A DNA stretch of 64,000 nucleotides from Noviluteimonas sp052115395 (GTDB lineage Bacteria > Pseudomonadota > Gammaproteobacteria > Xanthomonadales > Xanthomonadaceae): assembly GCA_052115395.1 (NCBI GenBank), contig JBFRGO010000001.1; one strand, 5' to 3'. Positions within the stretch are counted from its first letter, which is position 1, and the number at the start of each line of letters is the position of its first letter. Shown here one piece after another: positions 39,696 to 48,572 of this stretch. The notes under the pieces were generated by a model that made no database searches, was not told the origin of the DNA, and saw nothing but the letters and a program-made list of their open reading frames with translations. The translations under genes and the position numbers were made by a program.

Positions 39696-41077
39696 TCCGA
39701 TGCGCGCGGCAAACGCACGCGAACCGTGGTGCCGTGGCCGACCGCGCTGTCCAGCGACACGGTGCCGCCCGCCCGTTCCACCACGCTGCGCGCCGTGGCC
39801 AGGCCCAGGCCCGTGCCGGACCCTGCGGGCTTGGTGCTGAAGAAAGGTTCGAATGCGTTCGCGACATCGTGGGCCGACATGCCGTGCCCGGTGTCGGTGA
39901 ATGCGATCTCGACGTGGTCGCCTTCGACGTGGACCACCACATGCAGTGCGCCGCCGTCGGGCATCGCATCGCGCGCGTTGGTCGCGATGTCCAGCGCGAC
40001 GAGTTCGAACTGGCTGCGATCCACGCGCACGGGCGCCTGATCGGGGAGGGCATGGAGCGTCAGCGCGATGGAACGCGGCAGCAGCCGGCGCAACATCGGT
40101 TGCATGTCGGTCAACAATCCGCCGGCATCGAGCATGACCAAGCGTTCGTCATCGCGGCGCCCGAAACACAGCAGGCGCCTGGCGAGCTCCACGCCTTTCT
40201 GCGCGGCGGCGTCCACGCCTTCCAGCGCATCGGCCATGTCGCGCGCGATCTGTCGTGGATCGTCTCCGATATCGTCGATGCGATGGCGCGCGTCGGCGTA
40301 GCCCATCACGACACCGAGCACATTGTTGAAATCGTGCGCGACGCCGGCGGCCAGGCGCCCCATCGTTTCCATTTTCTGCGCATGGAGCAGCCGCGCCTGC
40401 ATGCGTTCGCGCTCGTCGATTTCCTGTTGCAATGCGCGGCGGTGCGCCTCTGACTCGCGCAGGGCGACGCGCAGCGCCGTGATGCAGCGATCCAGCACGA
40501 GCACGATCACGAAGTAACTGAAGGCCGCCGACGGCGCGAAATGGAAGGCCGCGATCGGCGACTGGCCGGAGGCGGCGAGCAGCGCTGCGTCGGTCGTGAA
40601 TCCGGCGAGGAACACGAGCATCAGCACGCCGAACACCGTCCACAACGCGCGCCTTCCCAGCACCAGGCCGCCGATGGCGAGCGACAGCATCTGCCCGGTC
40701 TGGTCGACCGCGACGCGTTGATACCCCAACTGCGCATGCGTCACGAACAAGGCCAGCAGCAGCGAGGCGAGGAATGCGGCGACCGCGATGCGGAATGCAC
40801 CGCGGCGGATCAACGCGATGCCGACCAGCGCCGTGAGGACGGTGATCAAGTCCATTCCCGCGAGCAGCAGCATTCCCGGGACGACGTGCATCGACGAGAA
40901 GTGGATTGCCCAGCTGATGGGCAGCGTGATCGCCATGAACGCGAACAGCGCCTGCATCGTCGGCGCATTGCGTCGATCGATTGCGTCGGCGATGGGAACC
41001 TCGGCAAGCCAGCGCACGCCATGGGCCGCGAACGACGGCATCGTCGGGAACATCGCGCGAAGGGAATCGGTCGTCAT
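39680..41077 (-). CDS. Membrane sensor histidine kinase
   Basis: 465-aa kinase. Six or so membrane helices occupy residues about 40-200, with little extracytoplasmic sequence, followed by a coiled coil (RVALRESEAHRRALQQEIDERERMQARLLHAQKMETMGRL), the H-box GVAHDFNNVLG (H248) of the HisKA-7TM-like group, and a GHKL ATPase (N box ALDIATNARDAM, G1 TDTGHGM, G2 GSGTGLGLA). The start at ATG 41077 avoids an untypical upstream extension. Convergent with its probable response regulator; divergent from the adhesin gene, whose upstream region (41078-41250) could hold binding sites. Confidence 0.88.
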   Translation of the reverse strand: MTTDSLRAMFPTMPSFAAHGVRWLAEVPIADAIDRRNAPTMQALFAFMAITLPISWAIHFSSMHVVPGMLLLAGMDLITVLTALVGIALIRRGAFRIAVAAFLASLLLALFVTHAQLGYQRVAVDQTGQMLSLAIGGLVLGRRALWTVFGVLMLVFLAGFTTDAALLAASGQSPIAAFHFAPSAAFSYFVIVLVLDRCITALRVALRESEAHRRALQQEIDERERMQARLLHAQKMETMGRLAAGVAHDFNNVLGVVMGYADARHRIDDIGDDPRQIARDMADALEGVDAAAQKGVELARRLLCFGRRDDERLVMLDAGGLLTDMQPMLRRLLPRSIALTLHALPDQAPVRVDRSQFELVALDIATNARDAMPDGGALHVVVHVEGDHVEIAFTDTGHGMSAHDVANAFEPFFSTKPAGSGTGLGLATARSVVERAGGTVSLDSAVGHGTTVRVRLPRASDQPTT

Positions 41078-41250
41078 GGAGGCGTGCTTGGTCGACGGTG
41101 AGATATGCGTGAGATGTTGCGGAGATGGCGTGCGTGACAAGTCATCGAACCGAAAAGTAGTGTTTCCCGGCTGGAAAAATGAGGTTTGCGTCGCACGGAA
41201 GCATTGCACGAACACACACATCACTCACGCTTCGCAGGGGAACACCGCAC

Positions 41251-43419
41251 ATGCTCCGCATTGCACCACGCACGCTCGCCGCACGCCGCGCCATTCCGAT
41301 CGCCATCGCCCTCGCACTCACGGCGCCGCCCGCGTTCGCGGTCGATCCTTCCCCTGGTACGACGCAAGTCGACAAGAAAGCTACGTCGCTCGCGGGCGCG
41401 CCGGATGCACTCCAGGCGCAATCCCTCACGGCCGCGCAGGACTACTTCGACGCCGATGGCGCGGGCGACGGCAGTGATGCCGCTGCCGCCGATGGTCTGA
41501 ATTCGACCGCGGCCGGCGCATCGAGCGTGGCGAGCGGCACCAATGCATCGGCCTTCGGCTACGGCAGCGCCGCGCTCGGCGACGACAGCACCGCCGTGGG
41601 TCCGCTCAGCCTGGCGATCGGGACGGGGTCTTCGGCTTTCGGTTTCGGCACCACCGCGCTCGGCGACTACAGCACCGCGATGGGCTATGGCTCGAACGCC
41701 TCGGGCTTCGCGTCGCTCGCGCTCGGCTACAACGCGAGCAGCAACGGTGCCGGCGCGATCGCGATCGGCACGGAGGCCACGCTCACGGTGGCGATCGGGC
41801 AGGGCGATGCCTTGTTCGTGACGCGCGCCGATGGCGTGTTGTCGACCGCGCTGGGCCCCGGCGCGCAAGCCGATGGCGACGCATCGGTGGCGATCGGGCC
41901 GGGCGCGCAGGCGACCGATCCGGTCGCGGTGGCCATCGGTCATCGCGCGCAGGCCACGACGGTGTCCGTCGCGATCGGCAACTTCGCCATCGCCGGCGAT
42001 TACCTCAGCACGGCGATGGGCAGCCAGGCCGAAGCGCGCGCCTATTACTCGACGTCCATCGGTGGCGCCAGCACGGCAGAAGGCATGTTTTCGACAGCCG
42101 TCGGTGCGCAGTCCTACGCGCACGGCATCCAATCCACCGCGGTCGGCATGTTCGCGCACGCATGGGACGATCTCTCGATCGCCTTCGGCAACGCCGCGTA
42201 TTCCGACGGGTACGCTTCGATTGCCGTCGGTTACCAGGCGCACACCTGGGGCGATGGCTCCATCGCGATCGGCAAGCTCGCCACGACAGGCGGCGATCGC
42301 CCCCCGCAAGCCCCGCCGCCGCCGTGCGATCCCAACGATCCCGATTGCAGCAGCGGCCCCGGCATCCCGGGAGGACCCGGCGGTCCGCAACGACTCGAGC
42401 AGCCCATTTACGCCATCGCGTTCGGCCAGGGCGCGCAGGCCTTCGGTTTCGGCAGCATCGCGTTGGGCTACAACAGCCTGACGTTGAGCGAGAACGCAGT
42501 TGCGCTCGGCGCAGGCTCGCTCGCCGATCGCGACAACGCGGTCTCCGTCGGCGCCTCGCAAAGTTGGATGCGGAGCGATGGTTCGACGGTGGCGGGCTTC
42601 ACGCGCCAGATCATCAACGTGTCCGCGGGCACGCAGGACAACGATGCGGTCAACGTCGGGCAGGCGCGGCAGGTCGCGTCGATGTTCGGTGGCGGCGCGT
42701 CATTCGCGGGCGGCATGATGCAAGCGCCCGTGTACACGATCCAGGGCGGCAGCTACGGCGACGTCGGCAGCGCATTCGCCGCCGTGGACGCGAAGTTGTC
42801 GAACCTGCAGCAGGCGGTCGACGGCATCGGCAATCCGCCGAACGATCCCACCGATCCGACTGACCCGACCGATCCCACGACACCGGGCAGCGGCGAGGGC
42901 ATCGGCTACGACGACGCGGGCCACGGCAGCGTCACCCTCGGCGGCACCGGCGGCACGCAGGTGAAGAACGTGGCCGACGGCGTGGACGGCCGCGATGCCG
43001 CGAACGTCGCGCAGATGGACCGCGGCGATGCCGCGACGCTTGCATCGTCGCATCAGTACACCGATGCCAGCGCGACGCGCACGCTCAACAGCGCCAACGC
43101 CTACACCGACCAGCGCCTGGCCGCCTTCAACGATCAGTTCATCGACCTCAGCCGCGAAGTGGATCGCCGCCTGGATCGCCAGGACCAGCGCATCGACCGC
43201 ATGGGTGCGATGAGCGCGGCGATGATGAGCATGTCGATCAACGCCTCCAACGCACGCAGCGAACGTGGGCGACTCGGCGTCGGCGCGGGCCTGCAGAACG
43301 GCCAATCCGCGTTGTCGATCGGCTATTCGAAATCCATCGGCCGCGCGTCCTTCAGCCTGGGCGGGTCGTTCTCCGACGGCGACAGCGCCGCCGGCGTCGG
43401 CTTCGGCATCGACCTGTGA
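41251..43419 (+). CDS. Trimeric autotransporter adhesin (YadA-like)
   Basis: 722-aa type Vc adhesin. Signal peptide (about 1-30) ends APPAFA; residues about 70-430 are left-handed YadA-head repeats (SxAxGxxAxAxG, e.g. SVASGTNASAFGYGSAALG) that adhere to surfaces; around residue 350 an inserted Pro/Gly segment holds a Cys pair (CDPNDPDC). Neck/stalk motifs (NAVSVG, DAVNVGQ, NVADGVDGRDAANVAQ) and a DPT-rich linker follow. The last 75 residues are the YadA anchor (NSERGRLGVGAGLQNGQ... GVGFGIDL) that forms the trimeric barrel. ATG 41251 is preceded by AGGGG. Ends 18 bp before the protease gene's start, so probably co-transcribed. Confidence 0.9.
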   Translation: MLRIAPRTLAARRAIPIAIALALTAPPAFAVDPSPGTTQVDKKATSLAGAPDALQAQSLTAAQDYFDADGAGDGSDAAAADGLNSTAAGASSVASGTNASAFGYGSAALGDDSTAVGPLSLAIGTGSSAFGFGTTALGDYSTAMGYGSNASGFASLALGYNASSNGAGAIAIGTEATLTVAIGQGDALFVTRADGVLSTALGPGAQADGDASVAIGPGAQATDPVAVAIGHRAQATTVSVAIGNFAIAGDYLSTAMGSQAEARAYYSTSIGGASTAEGMFSTAVGAQSYAHGIQSTAVGMFAHAWDDLSIAFGNAAYSDGYASIAVGYQAHTWGDGSIAIGKLATTGGDRPPQAPPPPCDPNDPDCSSGPGIPGGPGGPQRLEQPIYAIAFGQGAQAFGFGSIALGYNSLTLSENAVALGAGSLADRDNAVSVGASQSWMRSDGSTVAGFTRQIINVSAGTQDNDAVNVGQARQVASMFGGGASFAGGMMQAPVYTIQGGSYGDVGSAFAAVDAKLSNLQQAVDGIGNPPNDPTDPTDPTDPTTPGSGEGIGYDDAGHGSVTLGGTGGTQVKNVADGVDGRDAANVAQMDRGDAATLASSHQYTDASATRTLNSANAYTDQRLAAFNDQFIDLSREVDRRLDRQDQRIDRMGAMSAAMMSMSINASNARSERGRLGVGAGLQNGQSALSIGYSKSIGRASFSLGGSFSDGDSAAGVGFGIDL

Positions 43420-43436
43420 ACACAAGGAACGCACGC

Positions 43437-45287
43437 ATGAACGTCCTCACCCGCACCACCCTGTGCGTCGCCCTGTGCGGCACGGCCTTCCACGCCGGCG
43501 CGATCCAGGTTTCGTCCGCCAACAAGCAGCGCGCAAGCGTTTCGACGAGCGCGGCGCGCTTCACGCCCGACATCACCCGCACGCCGACGTCGTTCTCGCG
43601 CTTCATCGTGAAATCGCGCACGGCGCTGGCGCCGGAAACGCTCGTGGCCAGCGCCGCACAACGTGCAGGCGTCCGTCAATCGTCGACCGCGTTGCTTTCG
43701 ATCCGGCGCGTCCGCGCACTGGGGCAGGGCGCGACGCTGGTGCGCAGCTCGCGCGCGCTGTCGATCGCCGAACGCGACGCATTGCTCGCGCAACTGCGCA
43801 GCGACCCGAATATCGCCTGGGCCCAGGCGGACACCATGAAGTACCGCATGGACACGGTGCCCAACGACACGCACTTCGCGACCTTGCAGTGGGACTTCAC
43901 GAATCCGGTGTCCGGCATCGGCGCGCCGCATGCGTGGGATACGACCACGGGCGTCGGCGTCGTGGTGGCCGTCATCGACACCGGCTTCGTCGATCACTCC
44001 GACCTTGCCGCCAACCTCGTGCCCGGTTACGACTTCATCAGCTGGTACGGGCAAACCGAAGACGGCACGGCGTATCCCGACGTCGCCGGCGACGGCAACG
44101 GGCGCGACGCCGATGCGCACGATCCCGGCGATTTCCTCACCGGCCAGGAACCCTTCTGCGGTGGCGAGGTTTCGGACAGTTCGTGGCATGGCACGCACGT
44201 CGCCGGCACCGTCGCGGCCGTGACGAACAATGCGCGCGGTGTCGCGGGCGTGGCCTACGGTGCGAAGGTGCAACCGGTGCGCGTGCTCGGTCACTGCGGC
44301 GGCCTGACATCGGACATCATCGATGGCGTGACGTGGGCGTCCGGCGGCGATGTGCCGGGGGTGCCGCGCAATCCGACGCCCGCCGAGGTCATCAATCTCA
44401 GCCTCGGCGGCTCGGGTGCATGCAGCGACGATCCGGCGATGCAGGACGCGATCGACGGCGCGGTGTCGCGTGGCACGACGGTGGTCGTCGCGGCCGGCAA
44501 TTCCAACGTGGACGCCGCGCACTTCTCGCCGGCCAGTTGTCGCAACGTCATCACCGTGGGCGCCACGGGCGTGGATGGCGCGCGTGCGTGGTATTCCAAC
44601 TACGGCGCGACCGTGGCGCTTGCCGCGCCCGGCGGGAATGCGAGCACCGGCGATGCACCCGATGAGGCGTGGATCTGGTCGCTCGGCAACAGCAGTCGCA
44701 CCTCGCCGGTGGCGAGCCCCGCCGGCGATGTGGTGCTGGCGCACATCGGCACGTCGATGGCCAGTCCGCACGTCGCCGGCGCCGTTGCGTTGATGCAGAG
44801 CGCGTCGGTCGCGGCCGGACATGGGGCGCTCACGCCGGACCTGGTGCGCGCGGTGTTGCGTGCGAAGGCCAAACCCTTCGGCGTGCAGCCCGCTGCAGCG
44901 ACGCCGATCGGCGCAGGCATCCTCGACTTGCCGGCGATCGTCGCCGTGGCCGCCGCCGGTGTCACCGAACCCGACCTCGCCGTTCCGCTCGCGTCCCGCG
45001 CACCGGCGACGGCGCAGACCATCGGAAACGGCGAAGGCCGCCTGTACCGCATCACGATTCCGGCCGGCGCATCGCAACTCAACGTGCGCACCTACGGTGG
45101 CGGCGGCGATGTTTCGCTGTACCTGTCGCGCAGCGTGGTGCCGACGACGACCACGTACGGATGGCGCTCGGCGCACCTGGGCACCACCGAAGCGATCGTC
45201 CTCCCGCGCCCGGTCGCAGGCGACTATTTCTTGCGCGTGCAGGGCGAACAGGCCACCTCGGGAGTGGCGGTGCTGGCGACGTACTGA
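43437..45287 (+). CDS. Secreted subtilisin-like (S8) serine protease
   Basis: 616-aa protease: signal peptide (about 1-21), I9-like prodomain (about 45-140), catalytic domain with D181 (VVAVIDTGFVDH), H251 (WHGTHVAGT), oxyanion N355 (VAAGNSN) and S440 (IGTSMASPHVAG), then a C-terminal PPC-like beta domain (about 520-616: GRLYRITIPAGASQLNVRTYGGGGDVSLYLS). All catalytic residues present, so likely active outside the cell. ATG 43437 is preferred to GTG 43416 because AAGGA precedes it. Co-oriented with and 17 bp after the adhesin gene, which it could process or release. Ends at a strong terminator. Confidence 0.93.
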   Translation: MNVLTRTTLCVALCGTAFHAGAIQVSSANKQRASVSTSAARFTPDITRTPTSFSRFIVKSRTALAPETLVASAAQRAGVRQSSTALLSIRRVRALGQGATLVRSSRALSIAERDALLAQLRSDPNIAWAQADTMKYRMDTVPNDTHFATLQWDFTNPVSGIGAPHAWDTTTGVGVVVAVIDTGFVDHSDLAANLVPGYDFISWYGQTEDGTAYPDVAGDGNGRDADAHDPGDFLTGQEPFCGGEVSDSSWHGTHVAGTVAAVTNNARGVAGVAYGAKVQPVRVLGHCGGLTSDIIDGVTWASGGDVPGVPRNPTPAEVINLSLGGSGACSDDPAMQDAIDGAVSRGTTVVVAAGNSNVDAAHFSPASCRNVITVGATGVDGARAWYSNYGATVALAAPGGNASTGDAPDEAWIWSLGNSSRTSPVASPAGDVVLAHIGTSMASPHVAGAVALMQSASVAAGHGALTPDLVRAVLRAKAKPFGVQPAAATPIGAGILDLPAIVAVAAAGVTEPDLAVPLASRAPATAQTIGNGEGRLYRITIPAGASQLNVRTYGGGGDVSLYLSRSVVPTTTTYGWRSAHLGTTEAIVLPRPVAGDYFLRVQGEQATSGVAVLATY

Positions 45288-45315
45288 ACGTTGTACCCCT
45301 GATGTCGCGATCCTT

Positions 45316-45345
45316 GGGCCGTGCAGGATGCACGGCCCTTTTTTT
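45316..45345 (+). terminator. Strong terminator after the protease gene
   Basis: 9-bp stem GGGCCGTGC/GCACGGCCC, 5-nt loop, then seven T: a textbook intrinsic terminator ending the adhesin-protease unit. Confidence 0.9.
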
Positions 45346-45398
45346 CGTCTTTTCGCGTAAGCAGCGGCATAGCACTCCAGCGCGAACGGAGGACGCCG

Positions 45399-46136
45399 AT
45401 GTACTCCCACACGCTGCACCAGTACTGGGGAATGGACCTGCTGGCGGTGAATGCGTTCATCGGGTTGAACCTGTTGGGCGCCTTGCTCCTCGGCATGTTG
45501 GTCGGCTACGAACGTTCCTACCAGGGGCGGGCGGCCGGGATGCGCACGTATGGATTGGTGTGCATGGCCTCCACTGCGCTGACCGTCATGGTGGGCTTCG
45601 CGCCGTACTGGTACGGCACGTTGAACGCGCATGCCGTGGCCGATCCCACGCGCGTCGTGCAGGGCATCGTCACCGGCATCGGGTTTCTCTGCGCCGGCGT
45701 CATCGTGAAAGACGGCCTGAGCATCCGCGGCCTGACGACCGCCGCTTCGATCTGGGCGGTATCCGCGGTCGGCATCCTGCTCGGAACCGGCTTCTACGCA
45801 GCGGCATTGCTGCTGGCGCTGCTGTGCGCGGCCTCGATGTCGTTCCTGCAGCGCATCGAGATGCGACTGCCGGGGCGGGCGTCGCTGGATGTCACGATCA
45901 AGTTCTGCGCGGCGTTCGAGCCGAAATTGGGCGAAGTCGTGCGCAACGGCGAAGCCCGCGGCTATCGCGTGATCCGGGAGAGCCTGAGTATTTCCTTCAG
46001 CGACAAGCAGGCGATCTGGCGATTCGACGTGGTGGCGCTCGAGCGTTCGCGCGCCGTGTCGCCGGCGCACATCGCCGAAGAACTCTCGAAAGATCCCGAC
46101 ATCGAAAGCTTCAGCATCACGCCCGTTCGCCACTAG
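45399..46136 (+). CDS. MgtC/SapB family membrane protein
   Basis: 245-aa protein with five membrane helices in the first 150 residues, opening NLLGALLLGMLVGYERSYQGRAAGMRTYGLVCMASTALTVM and continuing VVQGIVTGIGFLCAGVIVKDGLSIRGLTTAASIWAVSAVGILLGTGFY, which are MgtC signatures; the C-terminal 90 residues form an ACT-like domain. MgtC proteins help cells tolerate low magnesium and inhibit ATP synthase in pathogens, while other members have unclear roles. ATG 45399 follows CGGAGGA. Preceded by the terminator at 45316 and not obviously in an operon. Confidence 0.9.
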   Translation: MYSHTLHQYWGMDLLAVNAFIGLNLLGALLLGMLVGYERSYQGRAAGMRTYGLVCMASTALTVMVGFAPYWYGTLNAHAVADPTRVVQGIVTGIGFLCAGVIVKDGLSIRGLTTAASIWAVSAVGILLGTGFYAAALLLALLCAASMSFLQRIEMRLPGRASLDVTIKFCAAFEPKLGEVVRNGEARGYRVIRESLSISFSDKQAIWRFDVVALERSRAVSPAHIAEELSKDPDIESFSITPVRH

Positions 46137-46224
46137 CGCGCGCGTTCGCAATCGCCCGCGTGGGTGAGCGCACCGCACCGACGGGCCAGAGTAGATTTTC
46201 CCGCTTCGCCGCCGGGAGTCCGCC

Positions 46225-47268
46225 ATGGCCATTCGACCGTACGCTTGCTTCGTCCTTGCCTGCGCAATCCTGCTTCCCGGCGTTGTGCTGGGCCAGGATG
46301 CACCCAGCGAAGCGGCGAGCAAGCCCTACGACGGAATGCCGAAGATCGCCCCCATCGGCGTGCGCATCGCGAAGTACGCCGATGTCCCGGAAAGCGCCAA
46401 GGGCCCGCCGGTGGATGCGGCGAAGGGCTATCGCCTGCAGGATCTGGGCGATGGCTTGTACATGATCACCGACAACGCCAACCAGTCGATGTTCCTGGTG
46501 TACGACAAGGGCGTGGTCGTCGTCGACGTGCCACAAACCTATGCGGCGAAGATGAAGCAGGCGATCGCCGAAGTCTCGGACAAGCCGATCACGCACATCA
46601 TCTACAGCCATGCGCACAAGGACCACATCGGCGGCGCCGGCAGCCTCGGCGGCCACCCGATCATCATCGCGCAGGAAGAAACCAAGAAGCTGCTCGAGCG
46701 CGACAAGGACCCGGATCGCCCGCTGCCCACGGTCACCTTCAAGGACAAGTACACGCTGAATGTCGGCGGAAAGGTGCTCGAACTGTCCTACCACGGCGGC
46801 CCCGCGCATTTGCCCGGCAACATTTTCATCAGCGCGCCGAAGCAACGGGTGCTGATGGTCGTCGACGTCGTCTTTCCCGGATGGATGCCGTGGCGTCGAT
46901 TCGCGATCGCCGAAAGCGTGCTCGGCTCGATCGCGCAGGCGGAGGAAATCGCGAAGCTCGATTGGGACACCTTCATCGGCGGCCACGTGACGCGAAGCGG
47001 AACGCATGCCGACGTCCAGGCCCAACTGGACTTCTACCACGACCTCAAGCAGGCGGCCGCCGATGCGCTCGGATCGACGAAACCGGGCGAGGGCGTGGAT
47101 CCCGGCGACATGGCCAACCCGTGGGCGGTCTACGACAACTTCATCGATCGCGTGGTGGTGAAGTGCGTGAATGCGATCACCCCGAAGTGGCAATCGCGCC
47201 TGGCCGCGTTCGATGTCTTCGCGTGGGACCAGTGCTTCTCGATGGAGCAGGTGCTGCGCATCGAATAG
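46225..47268 (+). CDS. Periplasmic MBL-fold metallo-hydrolase
   Basis: 347-aa metallo-beta-lactamase-fold protein. Signal peptide (about 1-23, VVLGQ cleavage), then YMITDNANQSMFLVYDKGVVVVD, the metal-binding HAHKDH motif (H129-A-H131-K-D133-H134) and later HGGPAHLPGNIFI and a GGHVTRSGTH block with further ligands. Probable two-zinc hydrolase of unknown substrate. Separated by 20 bp from the DUF1330 gene, likely co-transcribed. No clear link to antibiotic resistance; the family is broad. Confidence 0.8.
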   Translation: MAIRPYACFVLACAILLPGVVLGQDAPSEAASKPYDGMPKIAPIGVRIAKYADVPESAKGPPVDAAKGYRLQDLGDGLYMITDNANQSMFLVYDKGVVVVDVPQTYAAKMKQAIAEVSDKPITHIIYSHAHKDHIGGAGSLGGHPIIIAQEETKKLLERDKDPDRPLPTVTFKDKYTLNVGGKVLELSYHGGPAHLPGNIFISAPKQRVLMVVDVVFPGWMPWRRFAIAESVLGSIAQAEEIAKLDWDTFIGGHVTRSGTHADVQAQLDFYHDLKQAAADALGSTKPGEGVDPGDMANPWAVYDNFIDRVVVKCVNAITPKWQSRLAAFDVFAWDQCFSMEQVLRIE

Positions 47269-47288
47269 CGTTGTCGGAGGAATCGCAA

Positions 47289-47597
47289 ATGGCCAAGGGC
47301 TACTGGGTGATCGCGTGGCGATCCATCTCCGACCAGGCGGCCGTCGGGCGCTACGTCGCGCCCGCGACCGACGCGATCGTCGCCGGCGGCGGCCGCGTCA
47401 TTGCTGGCGGAGAACCGGCACGGGCCTACGAAGAAGGCCTGCAGGCGCGACTGGTCATCGTCGAATTCGACAGCCTGCAGGCGGCCATCGCCGCGTACGA
47501 GAGCCCCGCCTACCAGGCGACGTTGCCGCACCTGGTCGGGGCCGCCGAACGCGACGTGCGGATCATCGAGGGCATCGAGCCCGCGCCGCCCGCCTGA
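47289..47597 (+). CDS. DUF1330 family protein
   Basis: 102-aa protein matching DUF1330 (dimeric ferredoxin-like fold): MAKGYWVIAWRSISDQAAVGRYVAPATDAIVAGGGRVIAGG, RLVIVEFDSLQAAIAAYESPAYQ and a C-terminal RDVRIIEG. Proteins of this group are related to the EthD/NIPSNAP superfamily and are uncharacterised. A GGAGG is nine bases before ATG 47289. It follows the MBL gene and converges with the hydrolase gene 3 bp downstream. Confidence 0.85.
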   Translation: MAKGYWVIAWRSISDQAAVGRYVAPATDAIVAGGGRVIAGGEPARAYEEGLQARLVIVEFDSLQAAIAAYESPAYQATLPHLVGAAERDVRIIEGIEPAPPA

Positions 47598-47600
47598 TCG

Positions 47601-48539
47601 TCACTTGCGCAGGAAGGCTTCGATCACCCGCACGGCCTGGTCGGTTTGCTCTTCCATGATCCAGTGGCCTGCGTCGGTGATCACCGCGCCTTCGACGTTG
47701 TCGGCGACGGTGGCGACTTCGGTCTGCATCGATGCGCCATAAGAATGATCGCCGCCGATCGCCAACACCGGCAATTTCAACTTCCCGCCTTTCGCGAACA
47801 GCGCCTGGTTGTCCTTGGCGTCCTGCGCGAACGCGCCGAACTGCCCGCTGGTCGCATCATGGATCGCCCCCGGGCGCGCATACAGCGCGGCGTAGTGCGC
47901 GCGCGTGGCTTCATCGATGCCGGCGGGATTGGCGGACATGTCGTTGTAGAACCGATCCAGCAGGATGCGCTCGCGGCCCGCGACGAGGCGTTCGACATCC
48001 GGCCCGCGGAAATTGAAATGCCAGACCTTGGGGTTGAGCAGTTGCTTGTCCCAGCTGCCCAGGCCCGGGAGCGGTGCATCGATCACCACCCATTTGGTGA
48101 CGCGCTGGGGAAACTGCGCGATCAATGCGTAGCCCACCATGTTGCCGATGTCGTGCGTCACCAGCTGCACCTTGTCGACCTTCAATGCATCCAGGATGCC
48201 GGCCACGTCCCGCGCCTGCGCGGCCTTCTCGTAGCCACCATCCTGGTGCGACGACAGGCCCATGCCGCGCAAATCAGGAACGATCACCGTGTGGTCCTTC
48301 ACCAAACGCTCGGCGAGGGGTTGCCACATGTCGCCGGTGTCGCCGAAGCCGTGCAACAACAACACCGCCGGACCGTGCCCGCCGACGCGCACGTATTGGG
48401 TGCCGCCGGTCACGGCCATGTCGCTGCCGTGGAAGGCCGCGGAGTAGGGATGGACTTCGGCCAGGGCGCGACCGCTTGCGCTCAGGCCCAACAGCAGAGC
48501 CAGCAGGCCGATGGCGTGCAGGCGGGAAAGGGAACTCAT
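47601..48539 (-). CDS. Exported alpha/beta hydrolase (epoxide-hydrolase-like)
   Basis: 312-aa protein with a signal peptide (cleavage about residue 27, SGRALA). VLLLHGFGDTGDMW gives the HGF oxyanion region, QLVTHDIGNMVG the nucleophile Asp (HDxG), GGDHSYG an acid and DAGHWIMEE the catalytic His. A nucleophilic Asp is the pattern of epoxide hydrolases and haloalkane dehalogenases rather than of esterases. Location in the periplasm is unusual for such enzymes but known in pathogens (Cif-like). Substrate unknown. Confidence 0.8.
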   Translation of the reverse strand: MSSLSRLHAIGLLALLLGLSASGRALAEVHPYSAAFHGSDMAVTGGTQYVRVGGHGPAVLLLHGFGDTGDMWQPLAERLVKDHTVIVPDLRGMGLSSHQDGGYEKAAQARDVAGILDALKVDKVQLVTHDIGNMVGYALIAQFPQRVTKWVVIDAPLPGLGSWDKQLLNPKVWHFNFRGPDVERLVAGRERILLDRFYNDMSANPAGIDEATRAHYAALYARPGAIHDATSGQFGAFAQDAKDNQALFAKGGKLKLPVLAIGGDHSYGASMQTEVATVADNVEGAVITDAGHWIMEEQTDQAVRVIEAFLRK

Positions 48540-48572
48540 CGGTGACGCCCTCGTTGGGATGGCCTTGCGAAT

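Noticed and set aside
43323..46322. 999-codon antisense frame across the protease and MgtC genes
   Set aside because: Shadow: the plus-strand genes have clear catalytic and membrane motifs and this frame has none.
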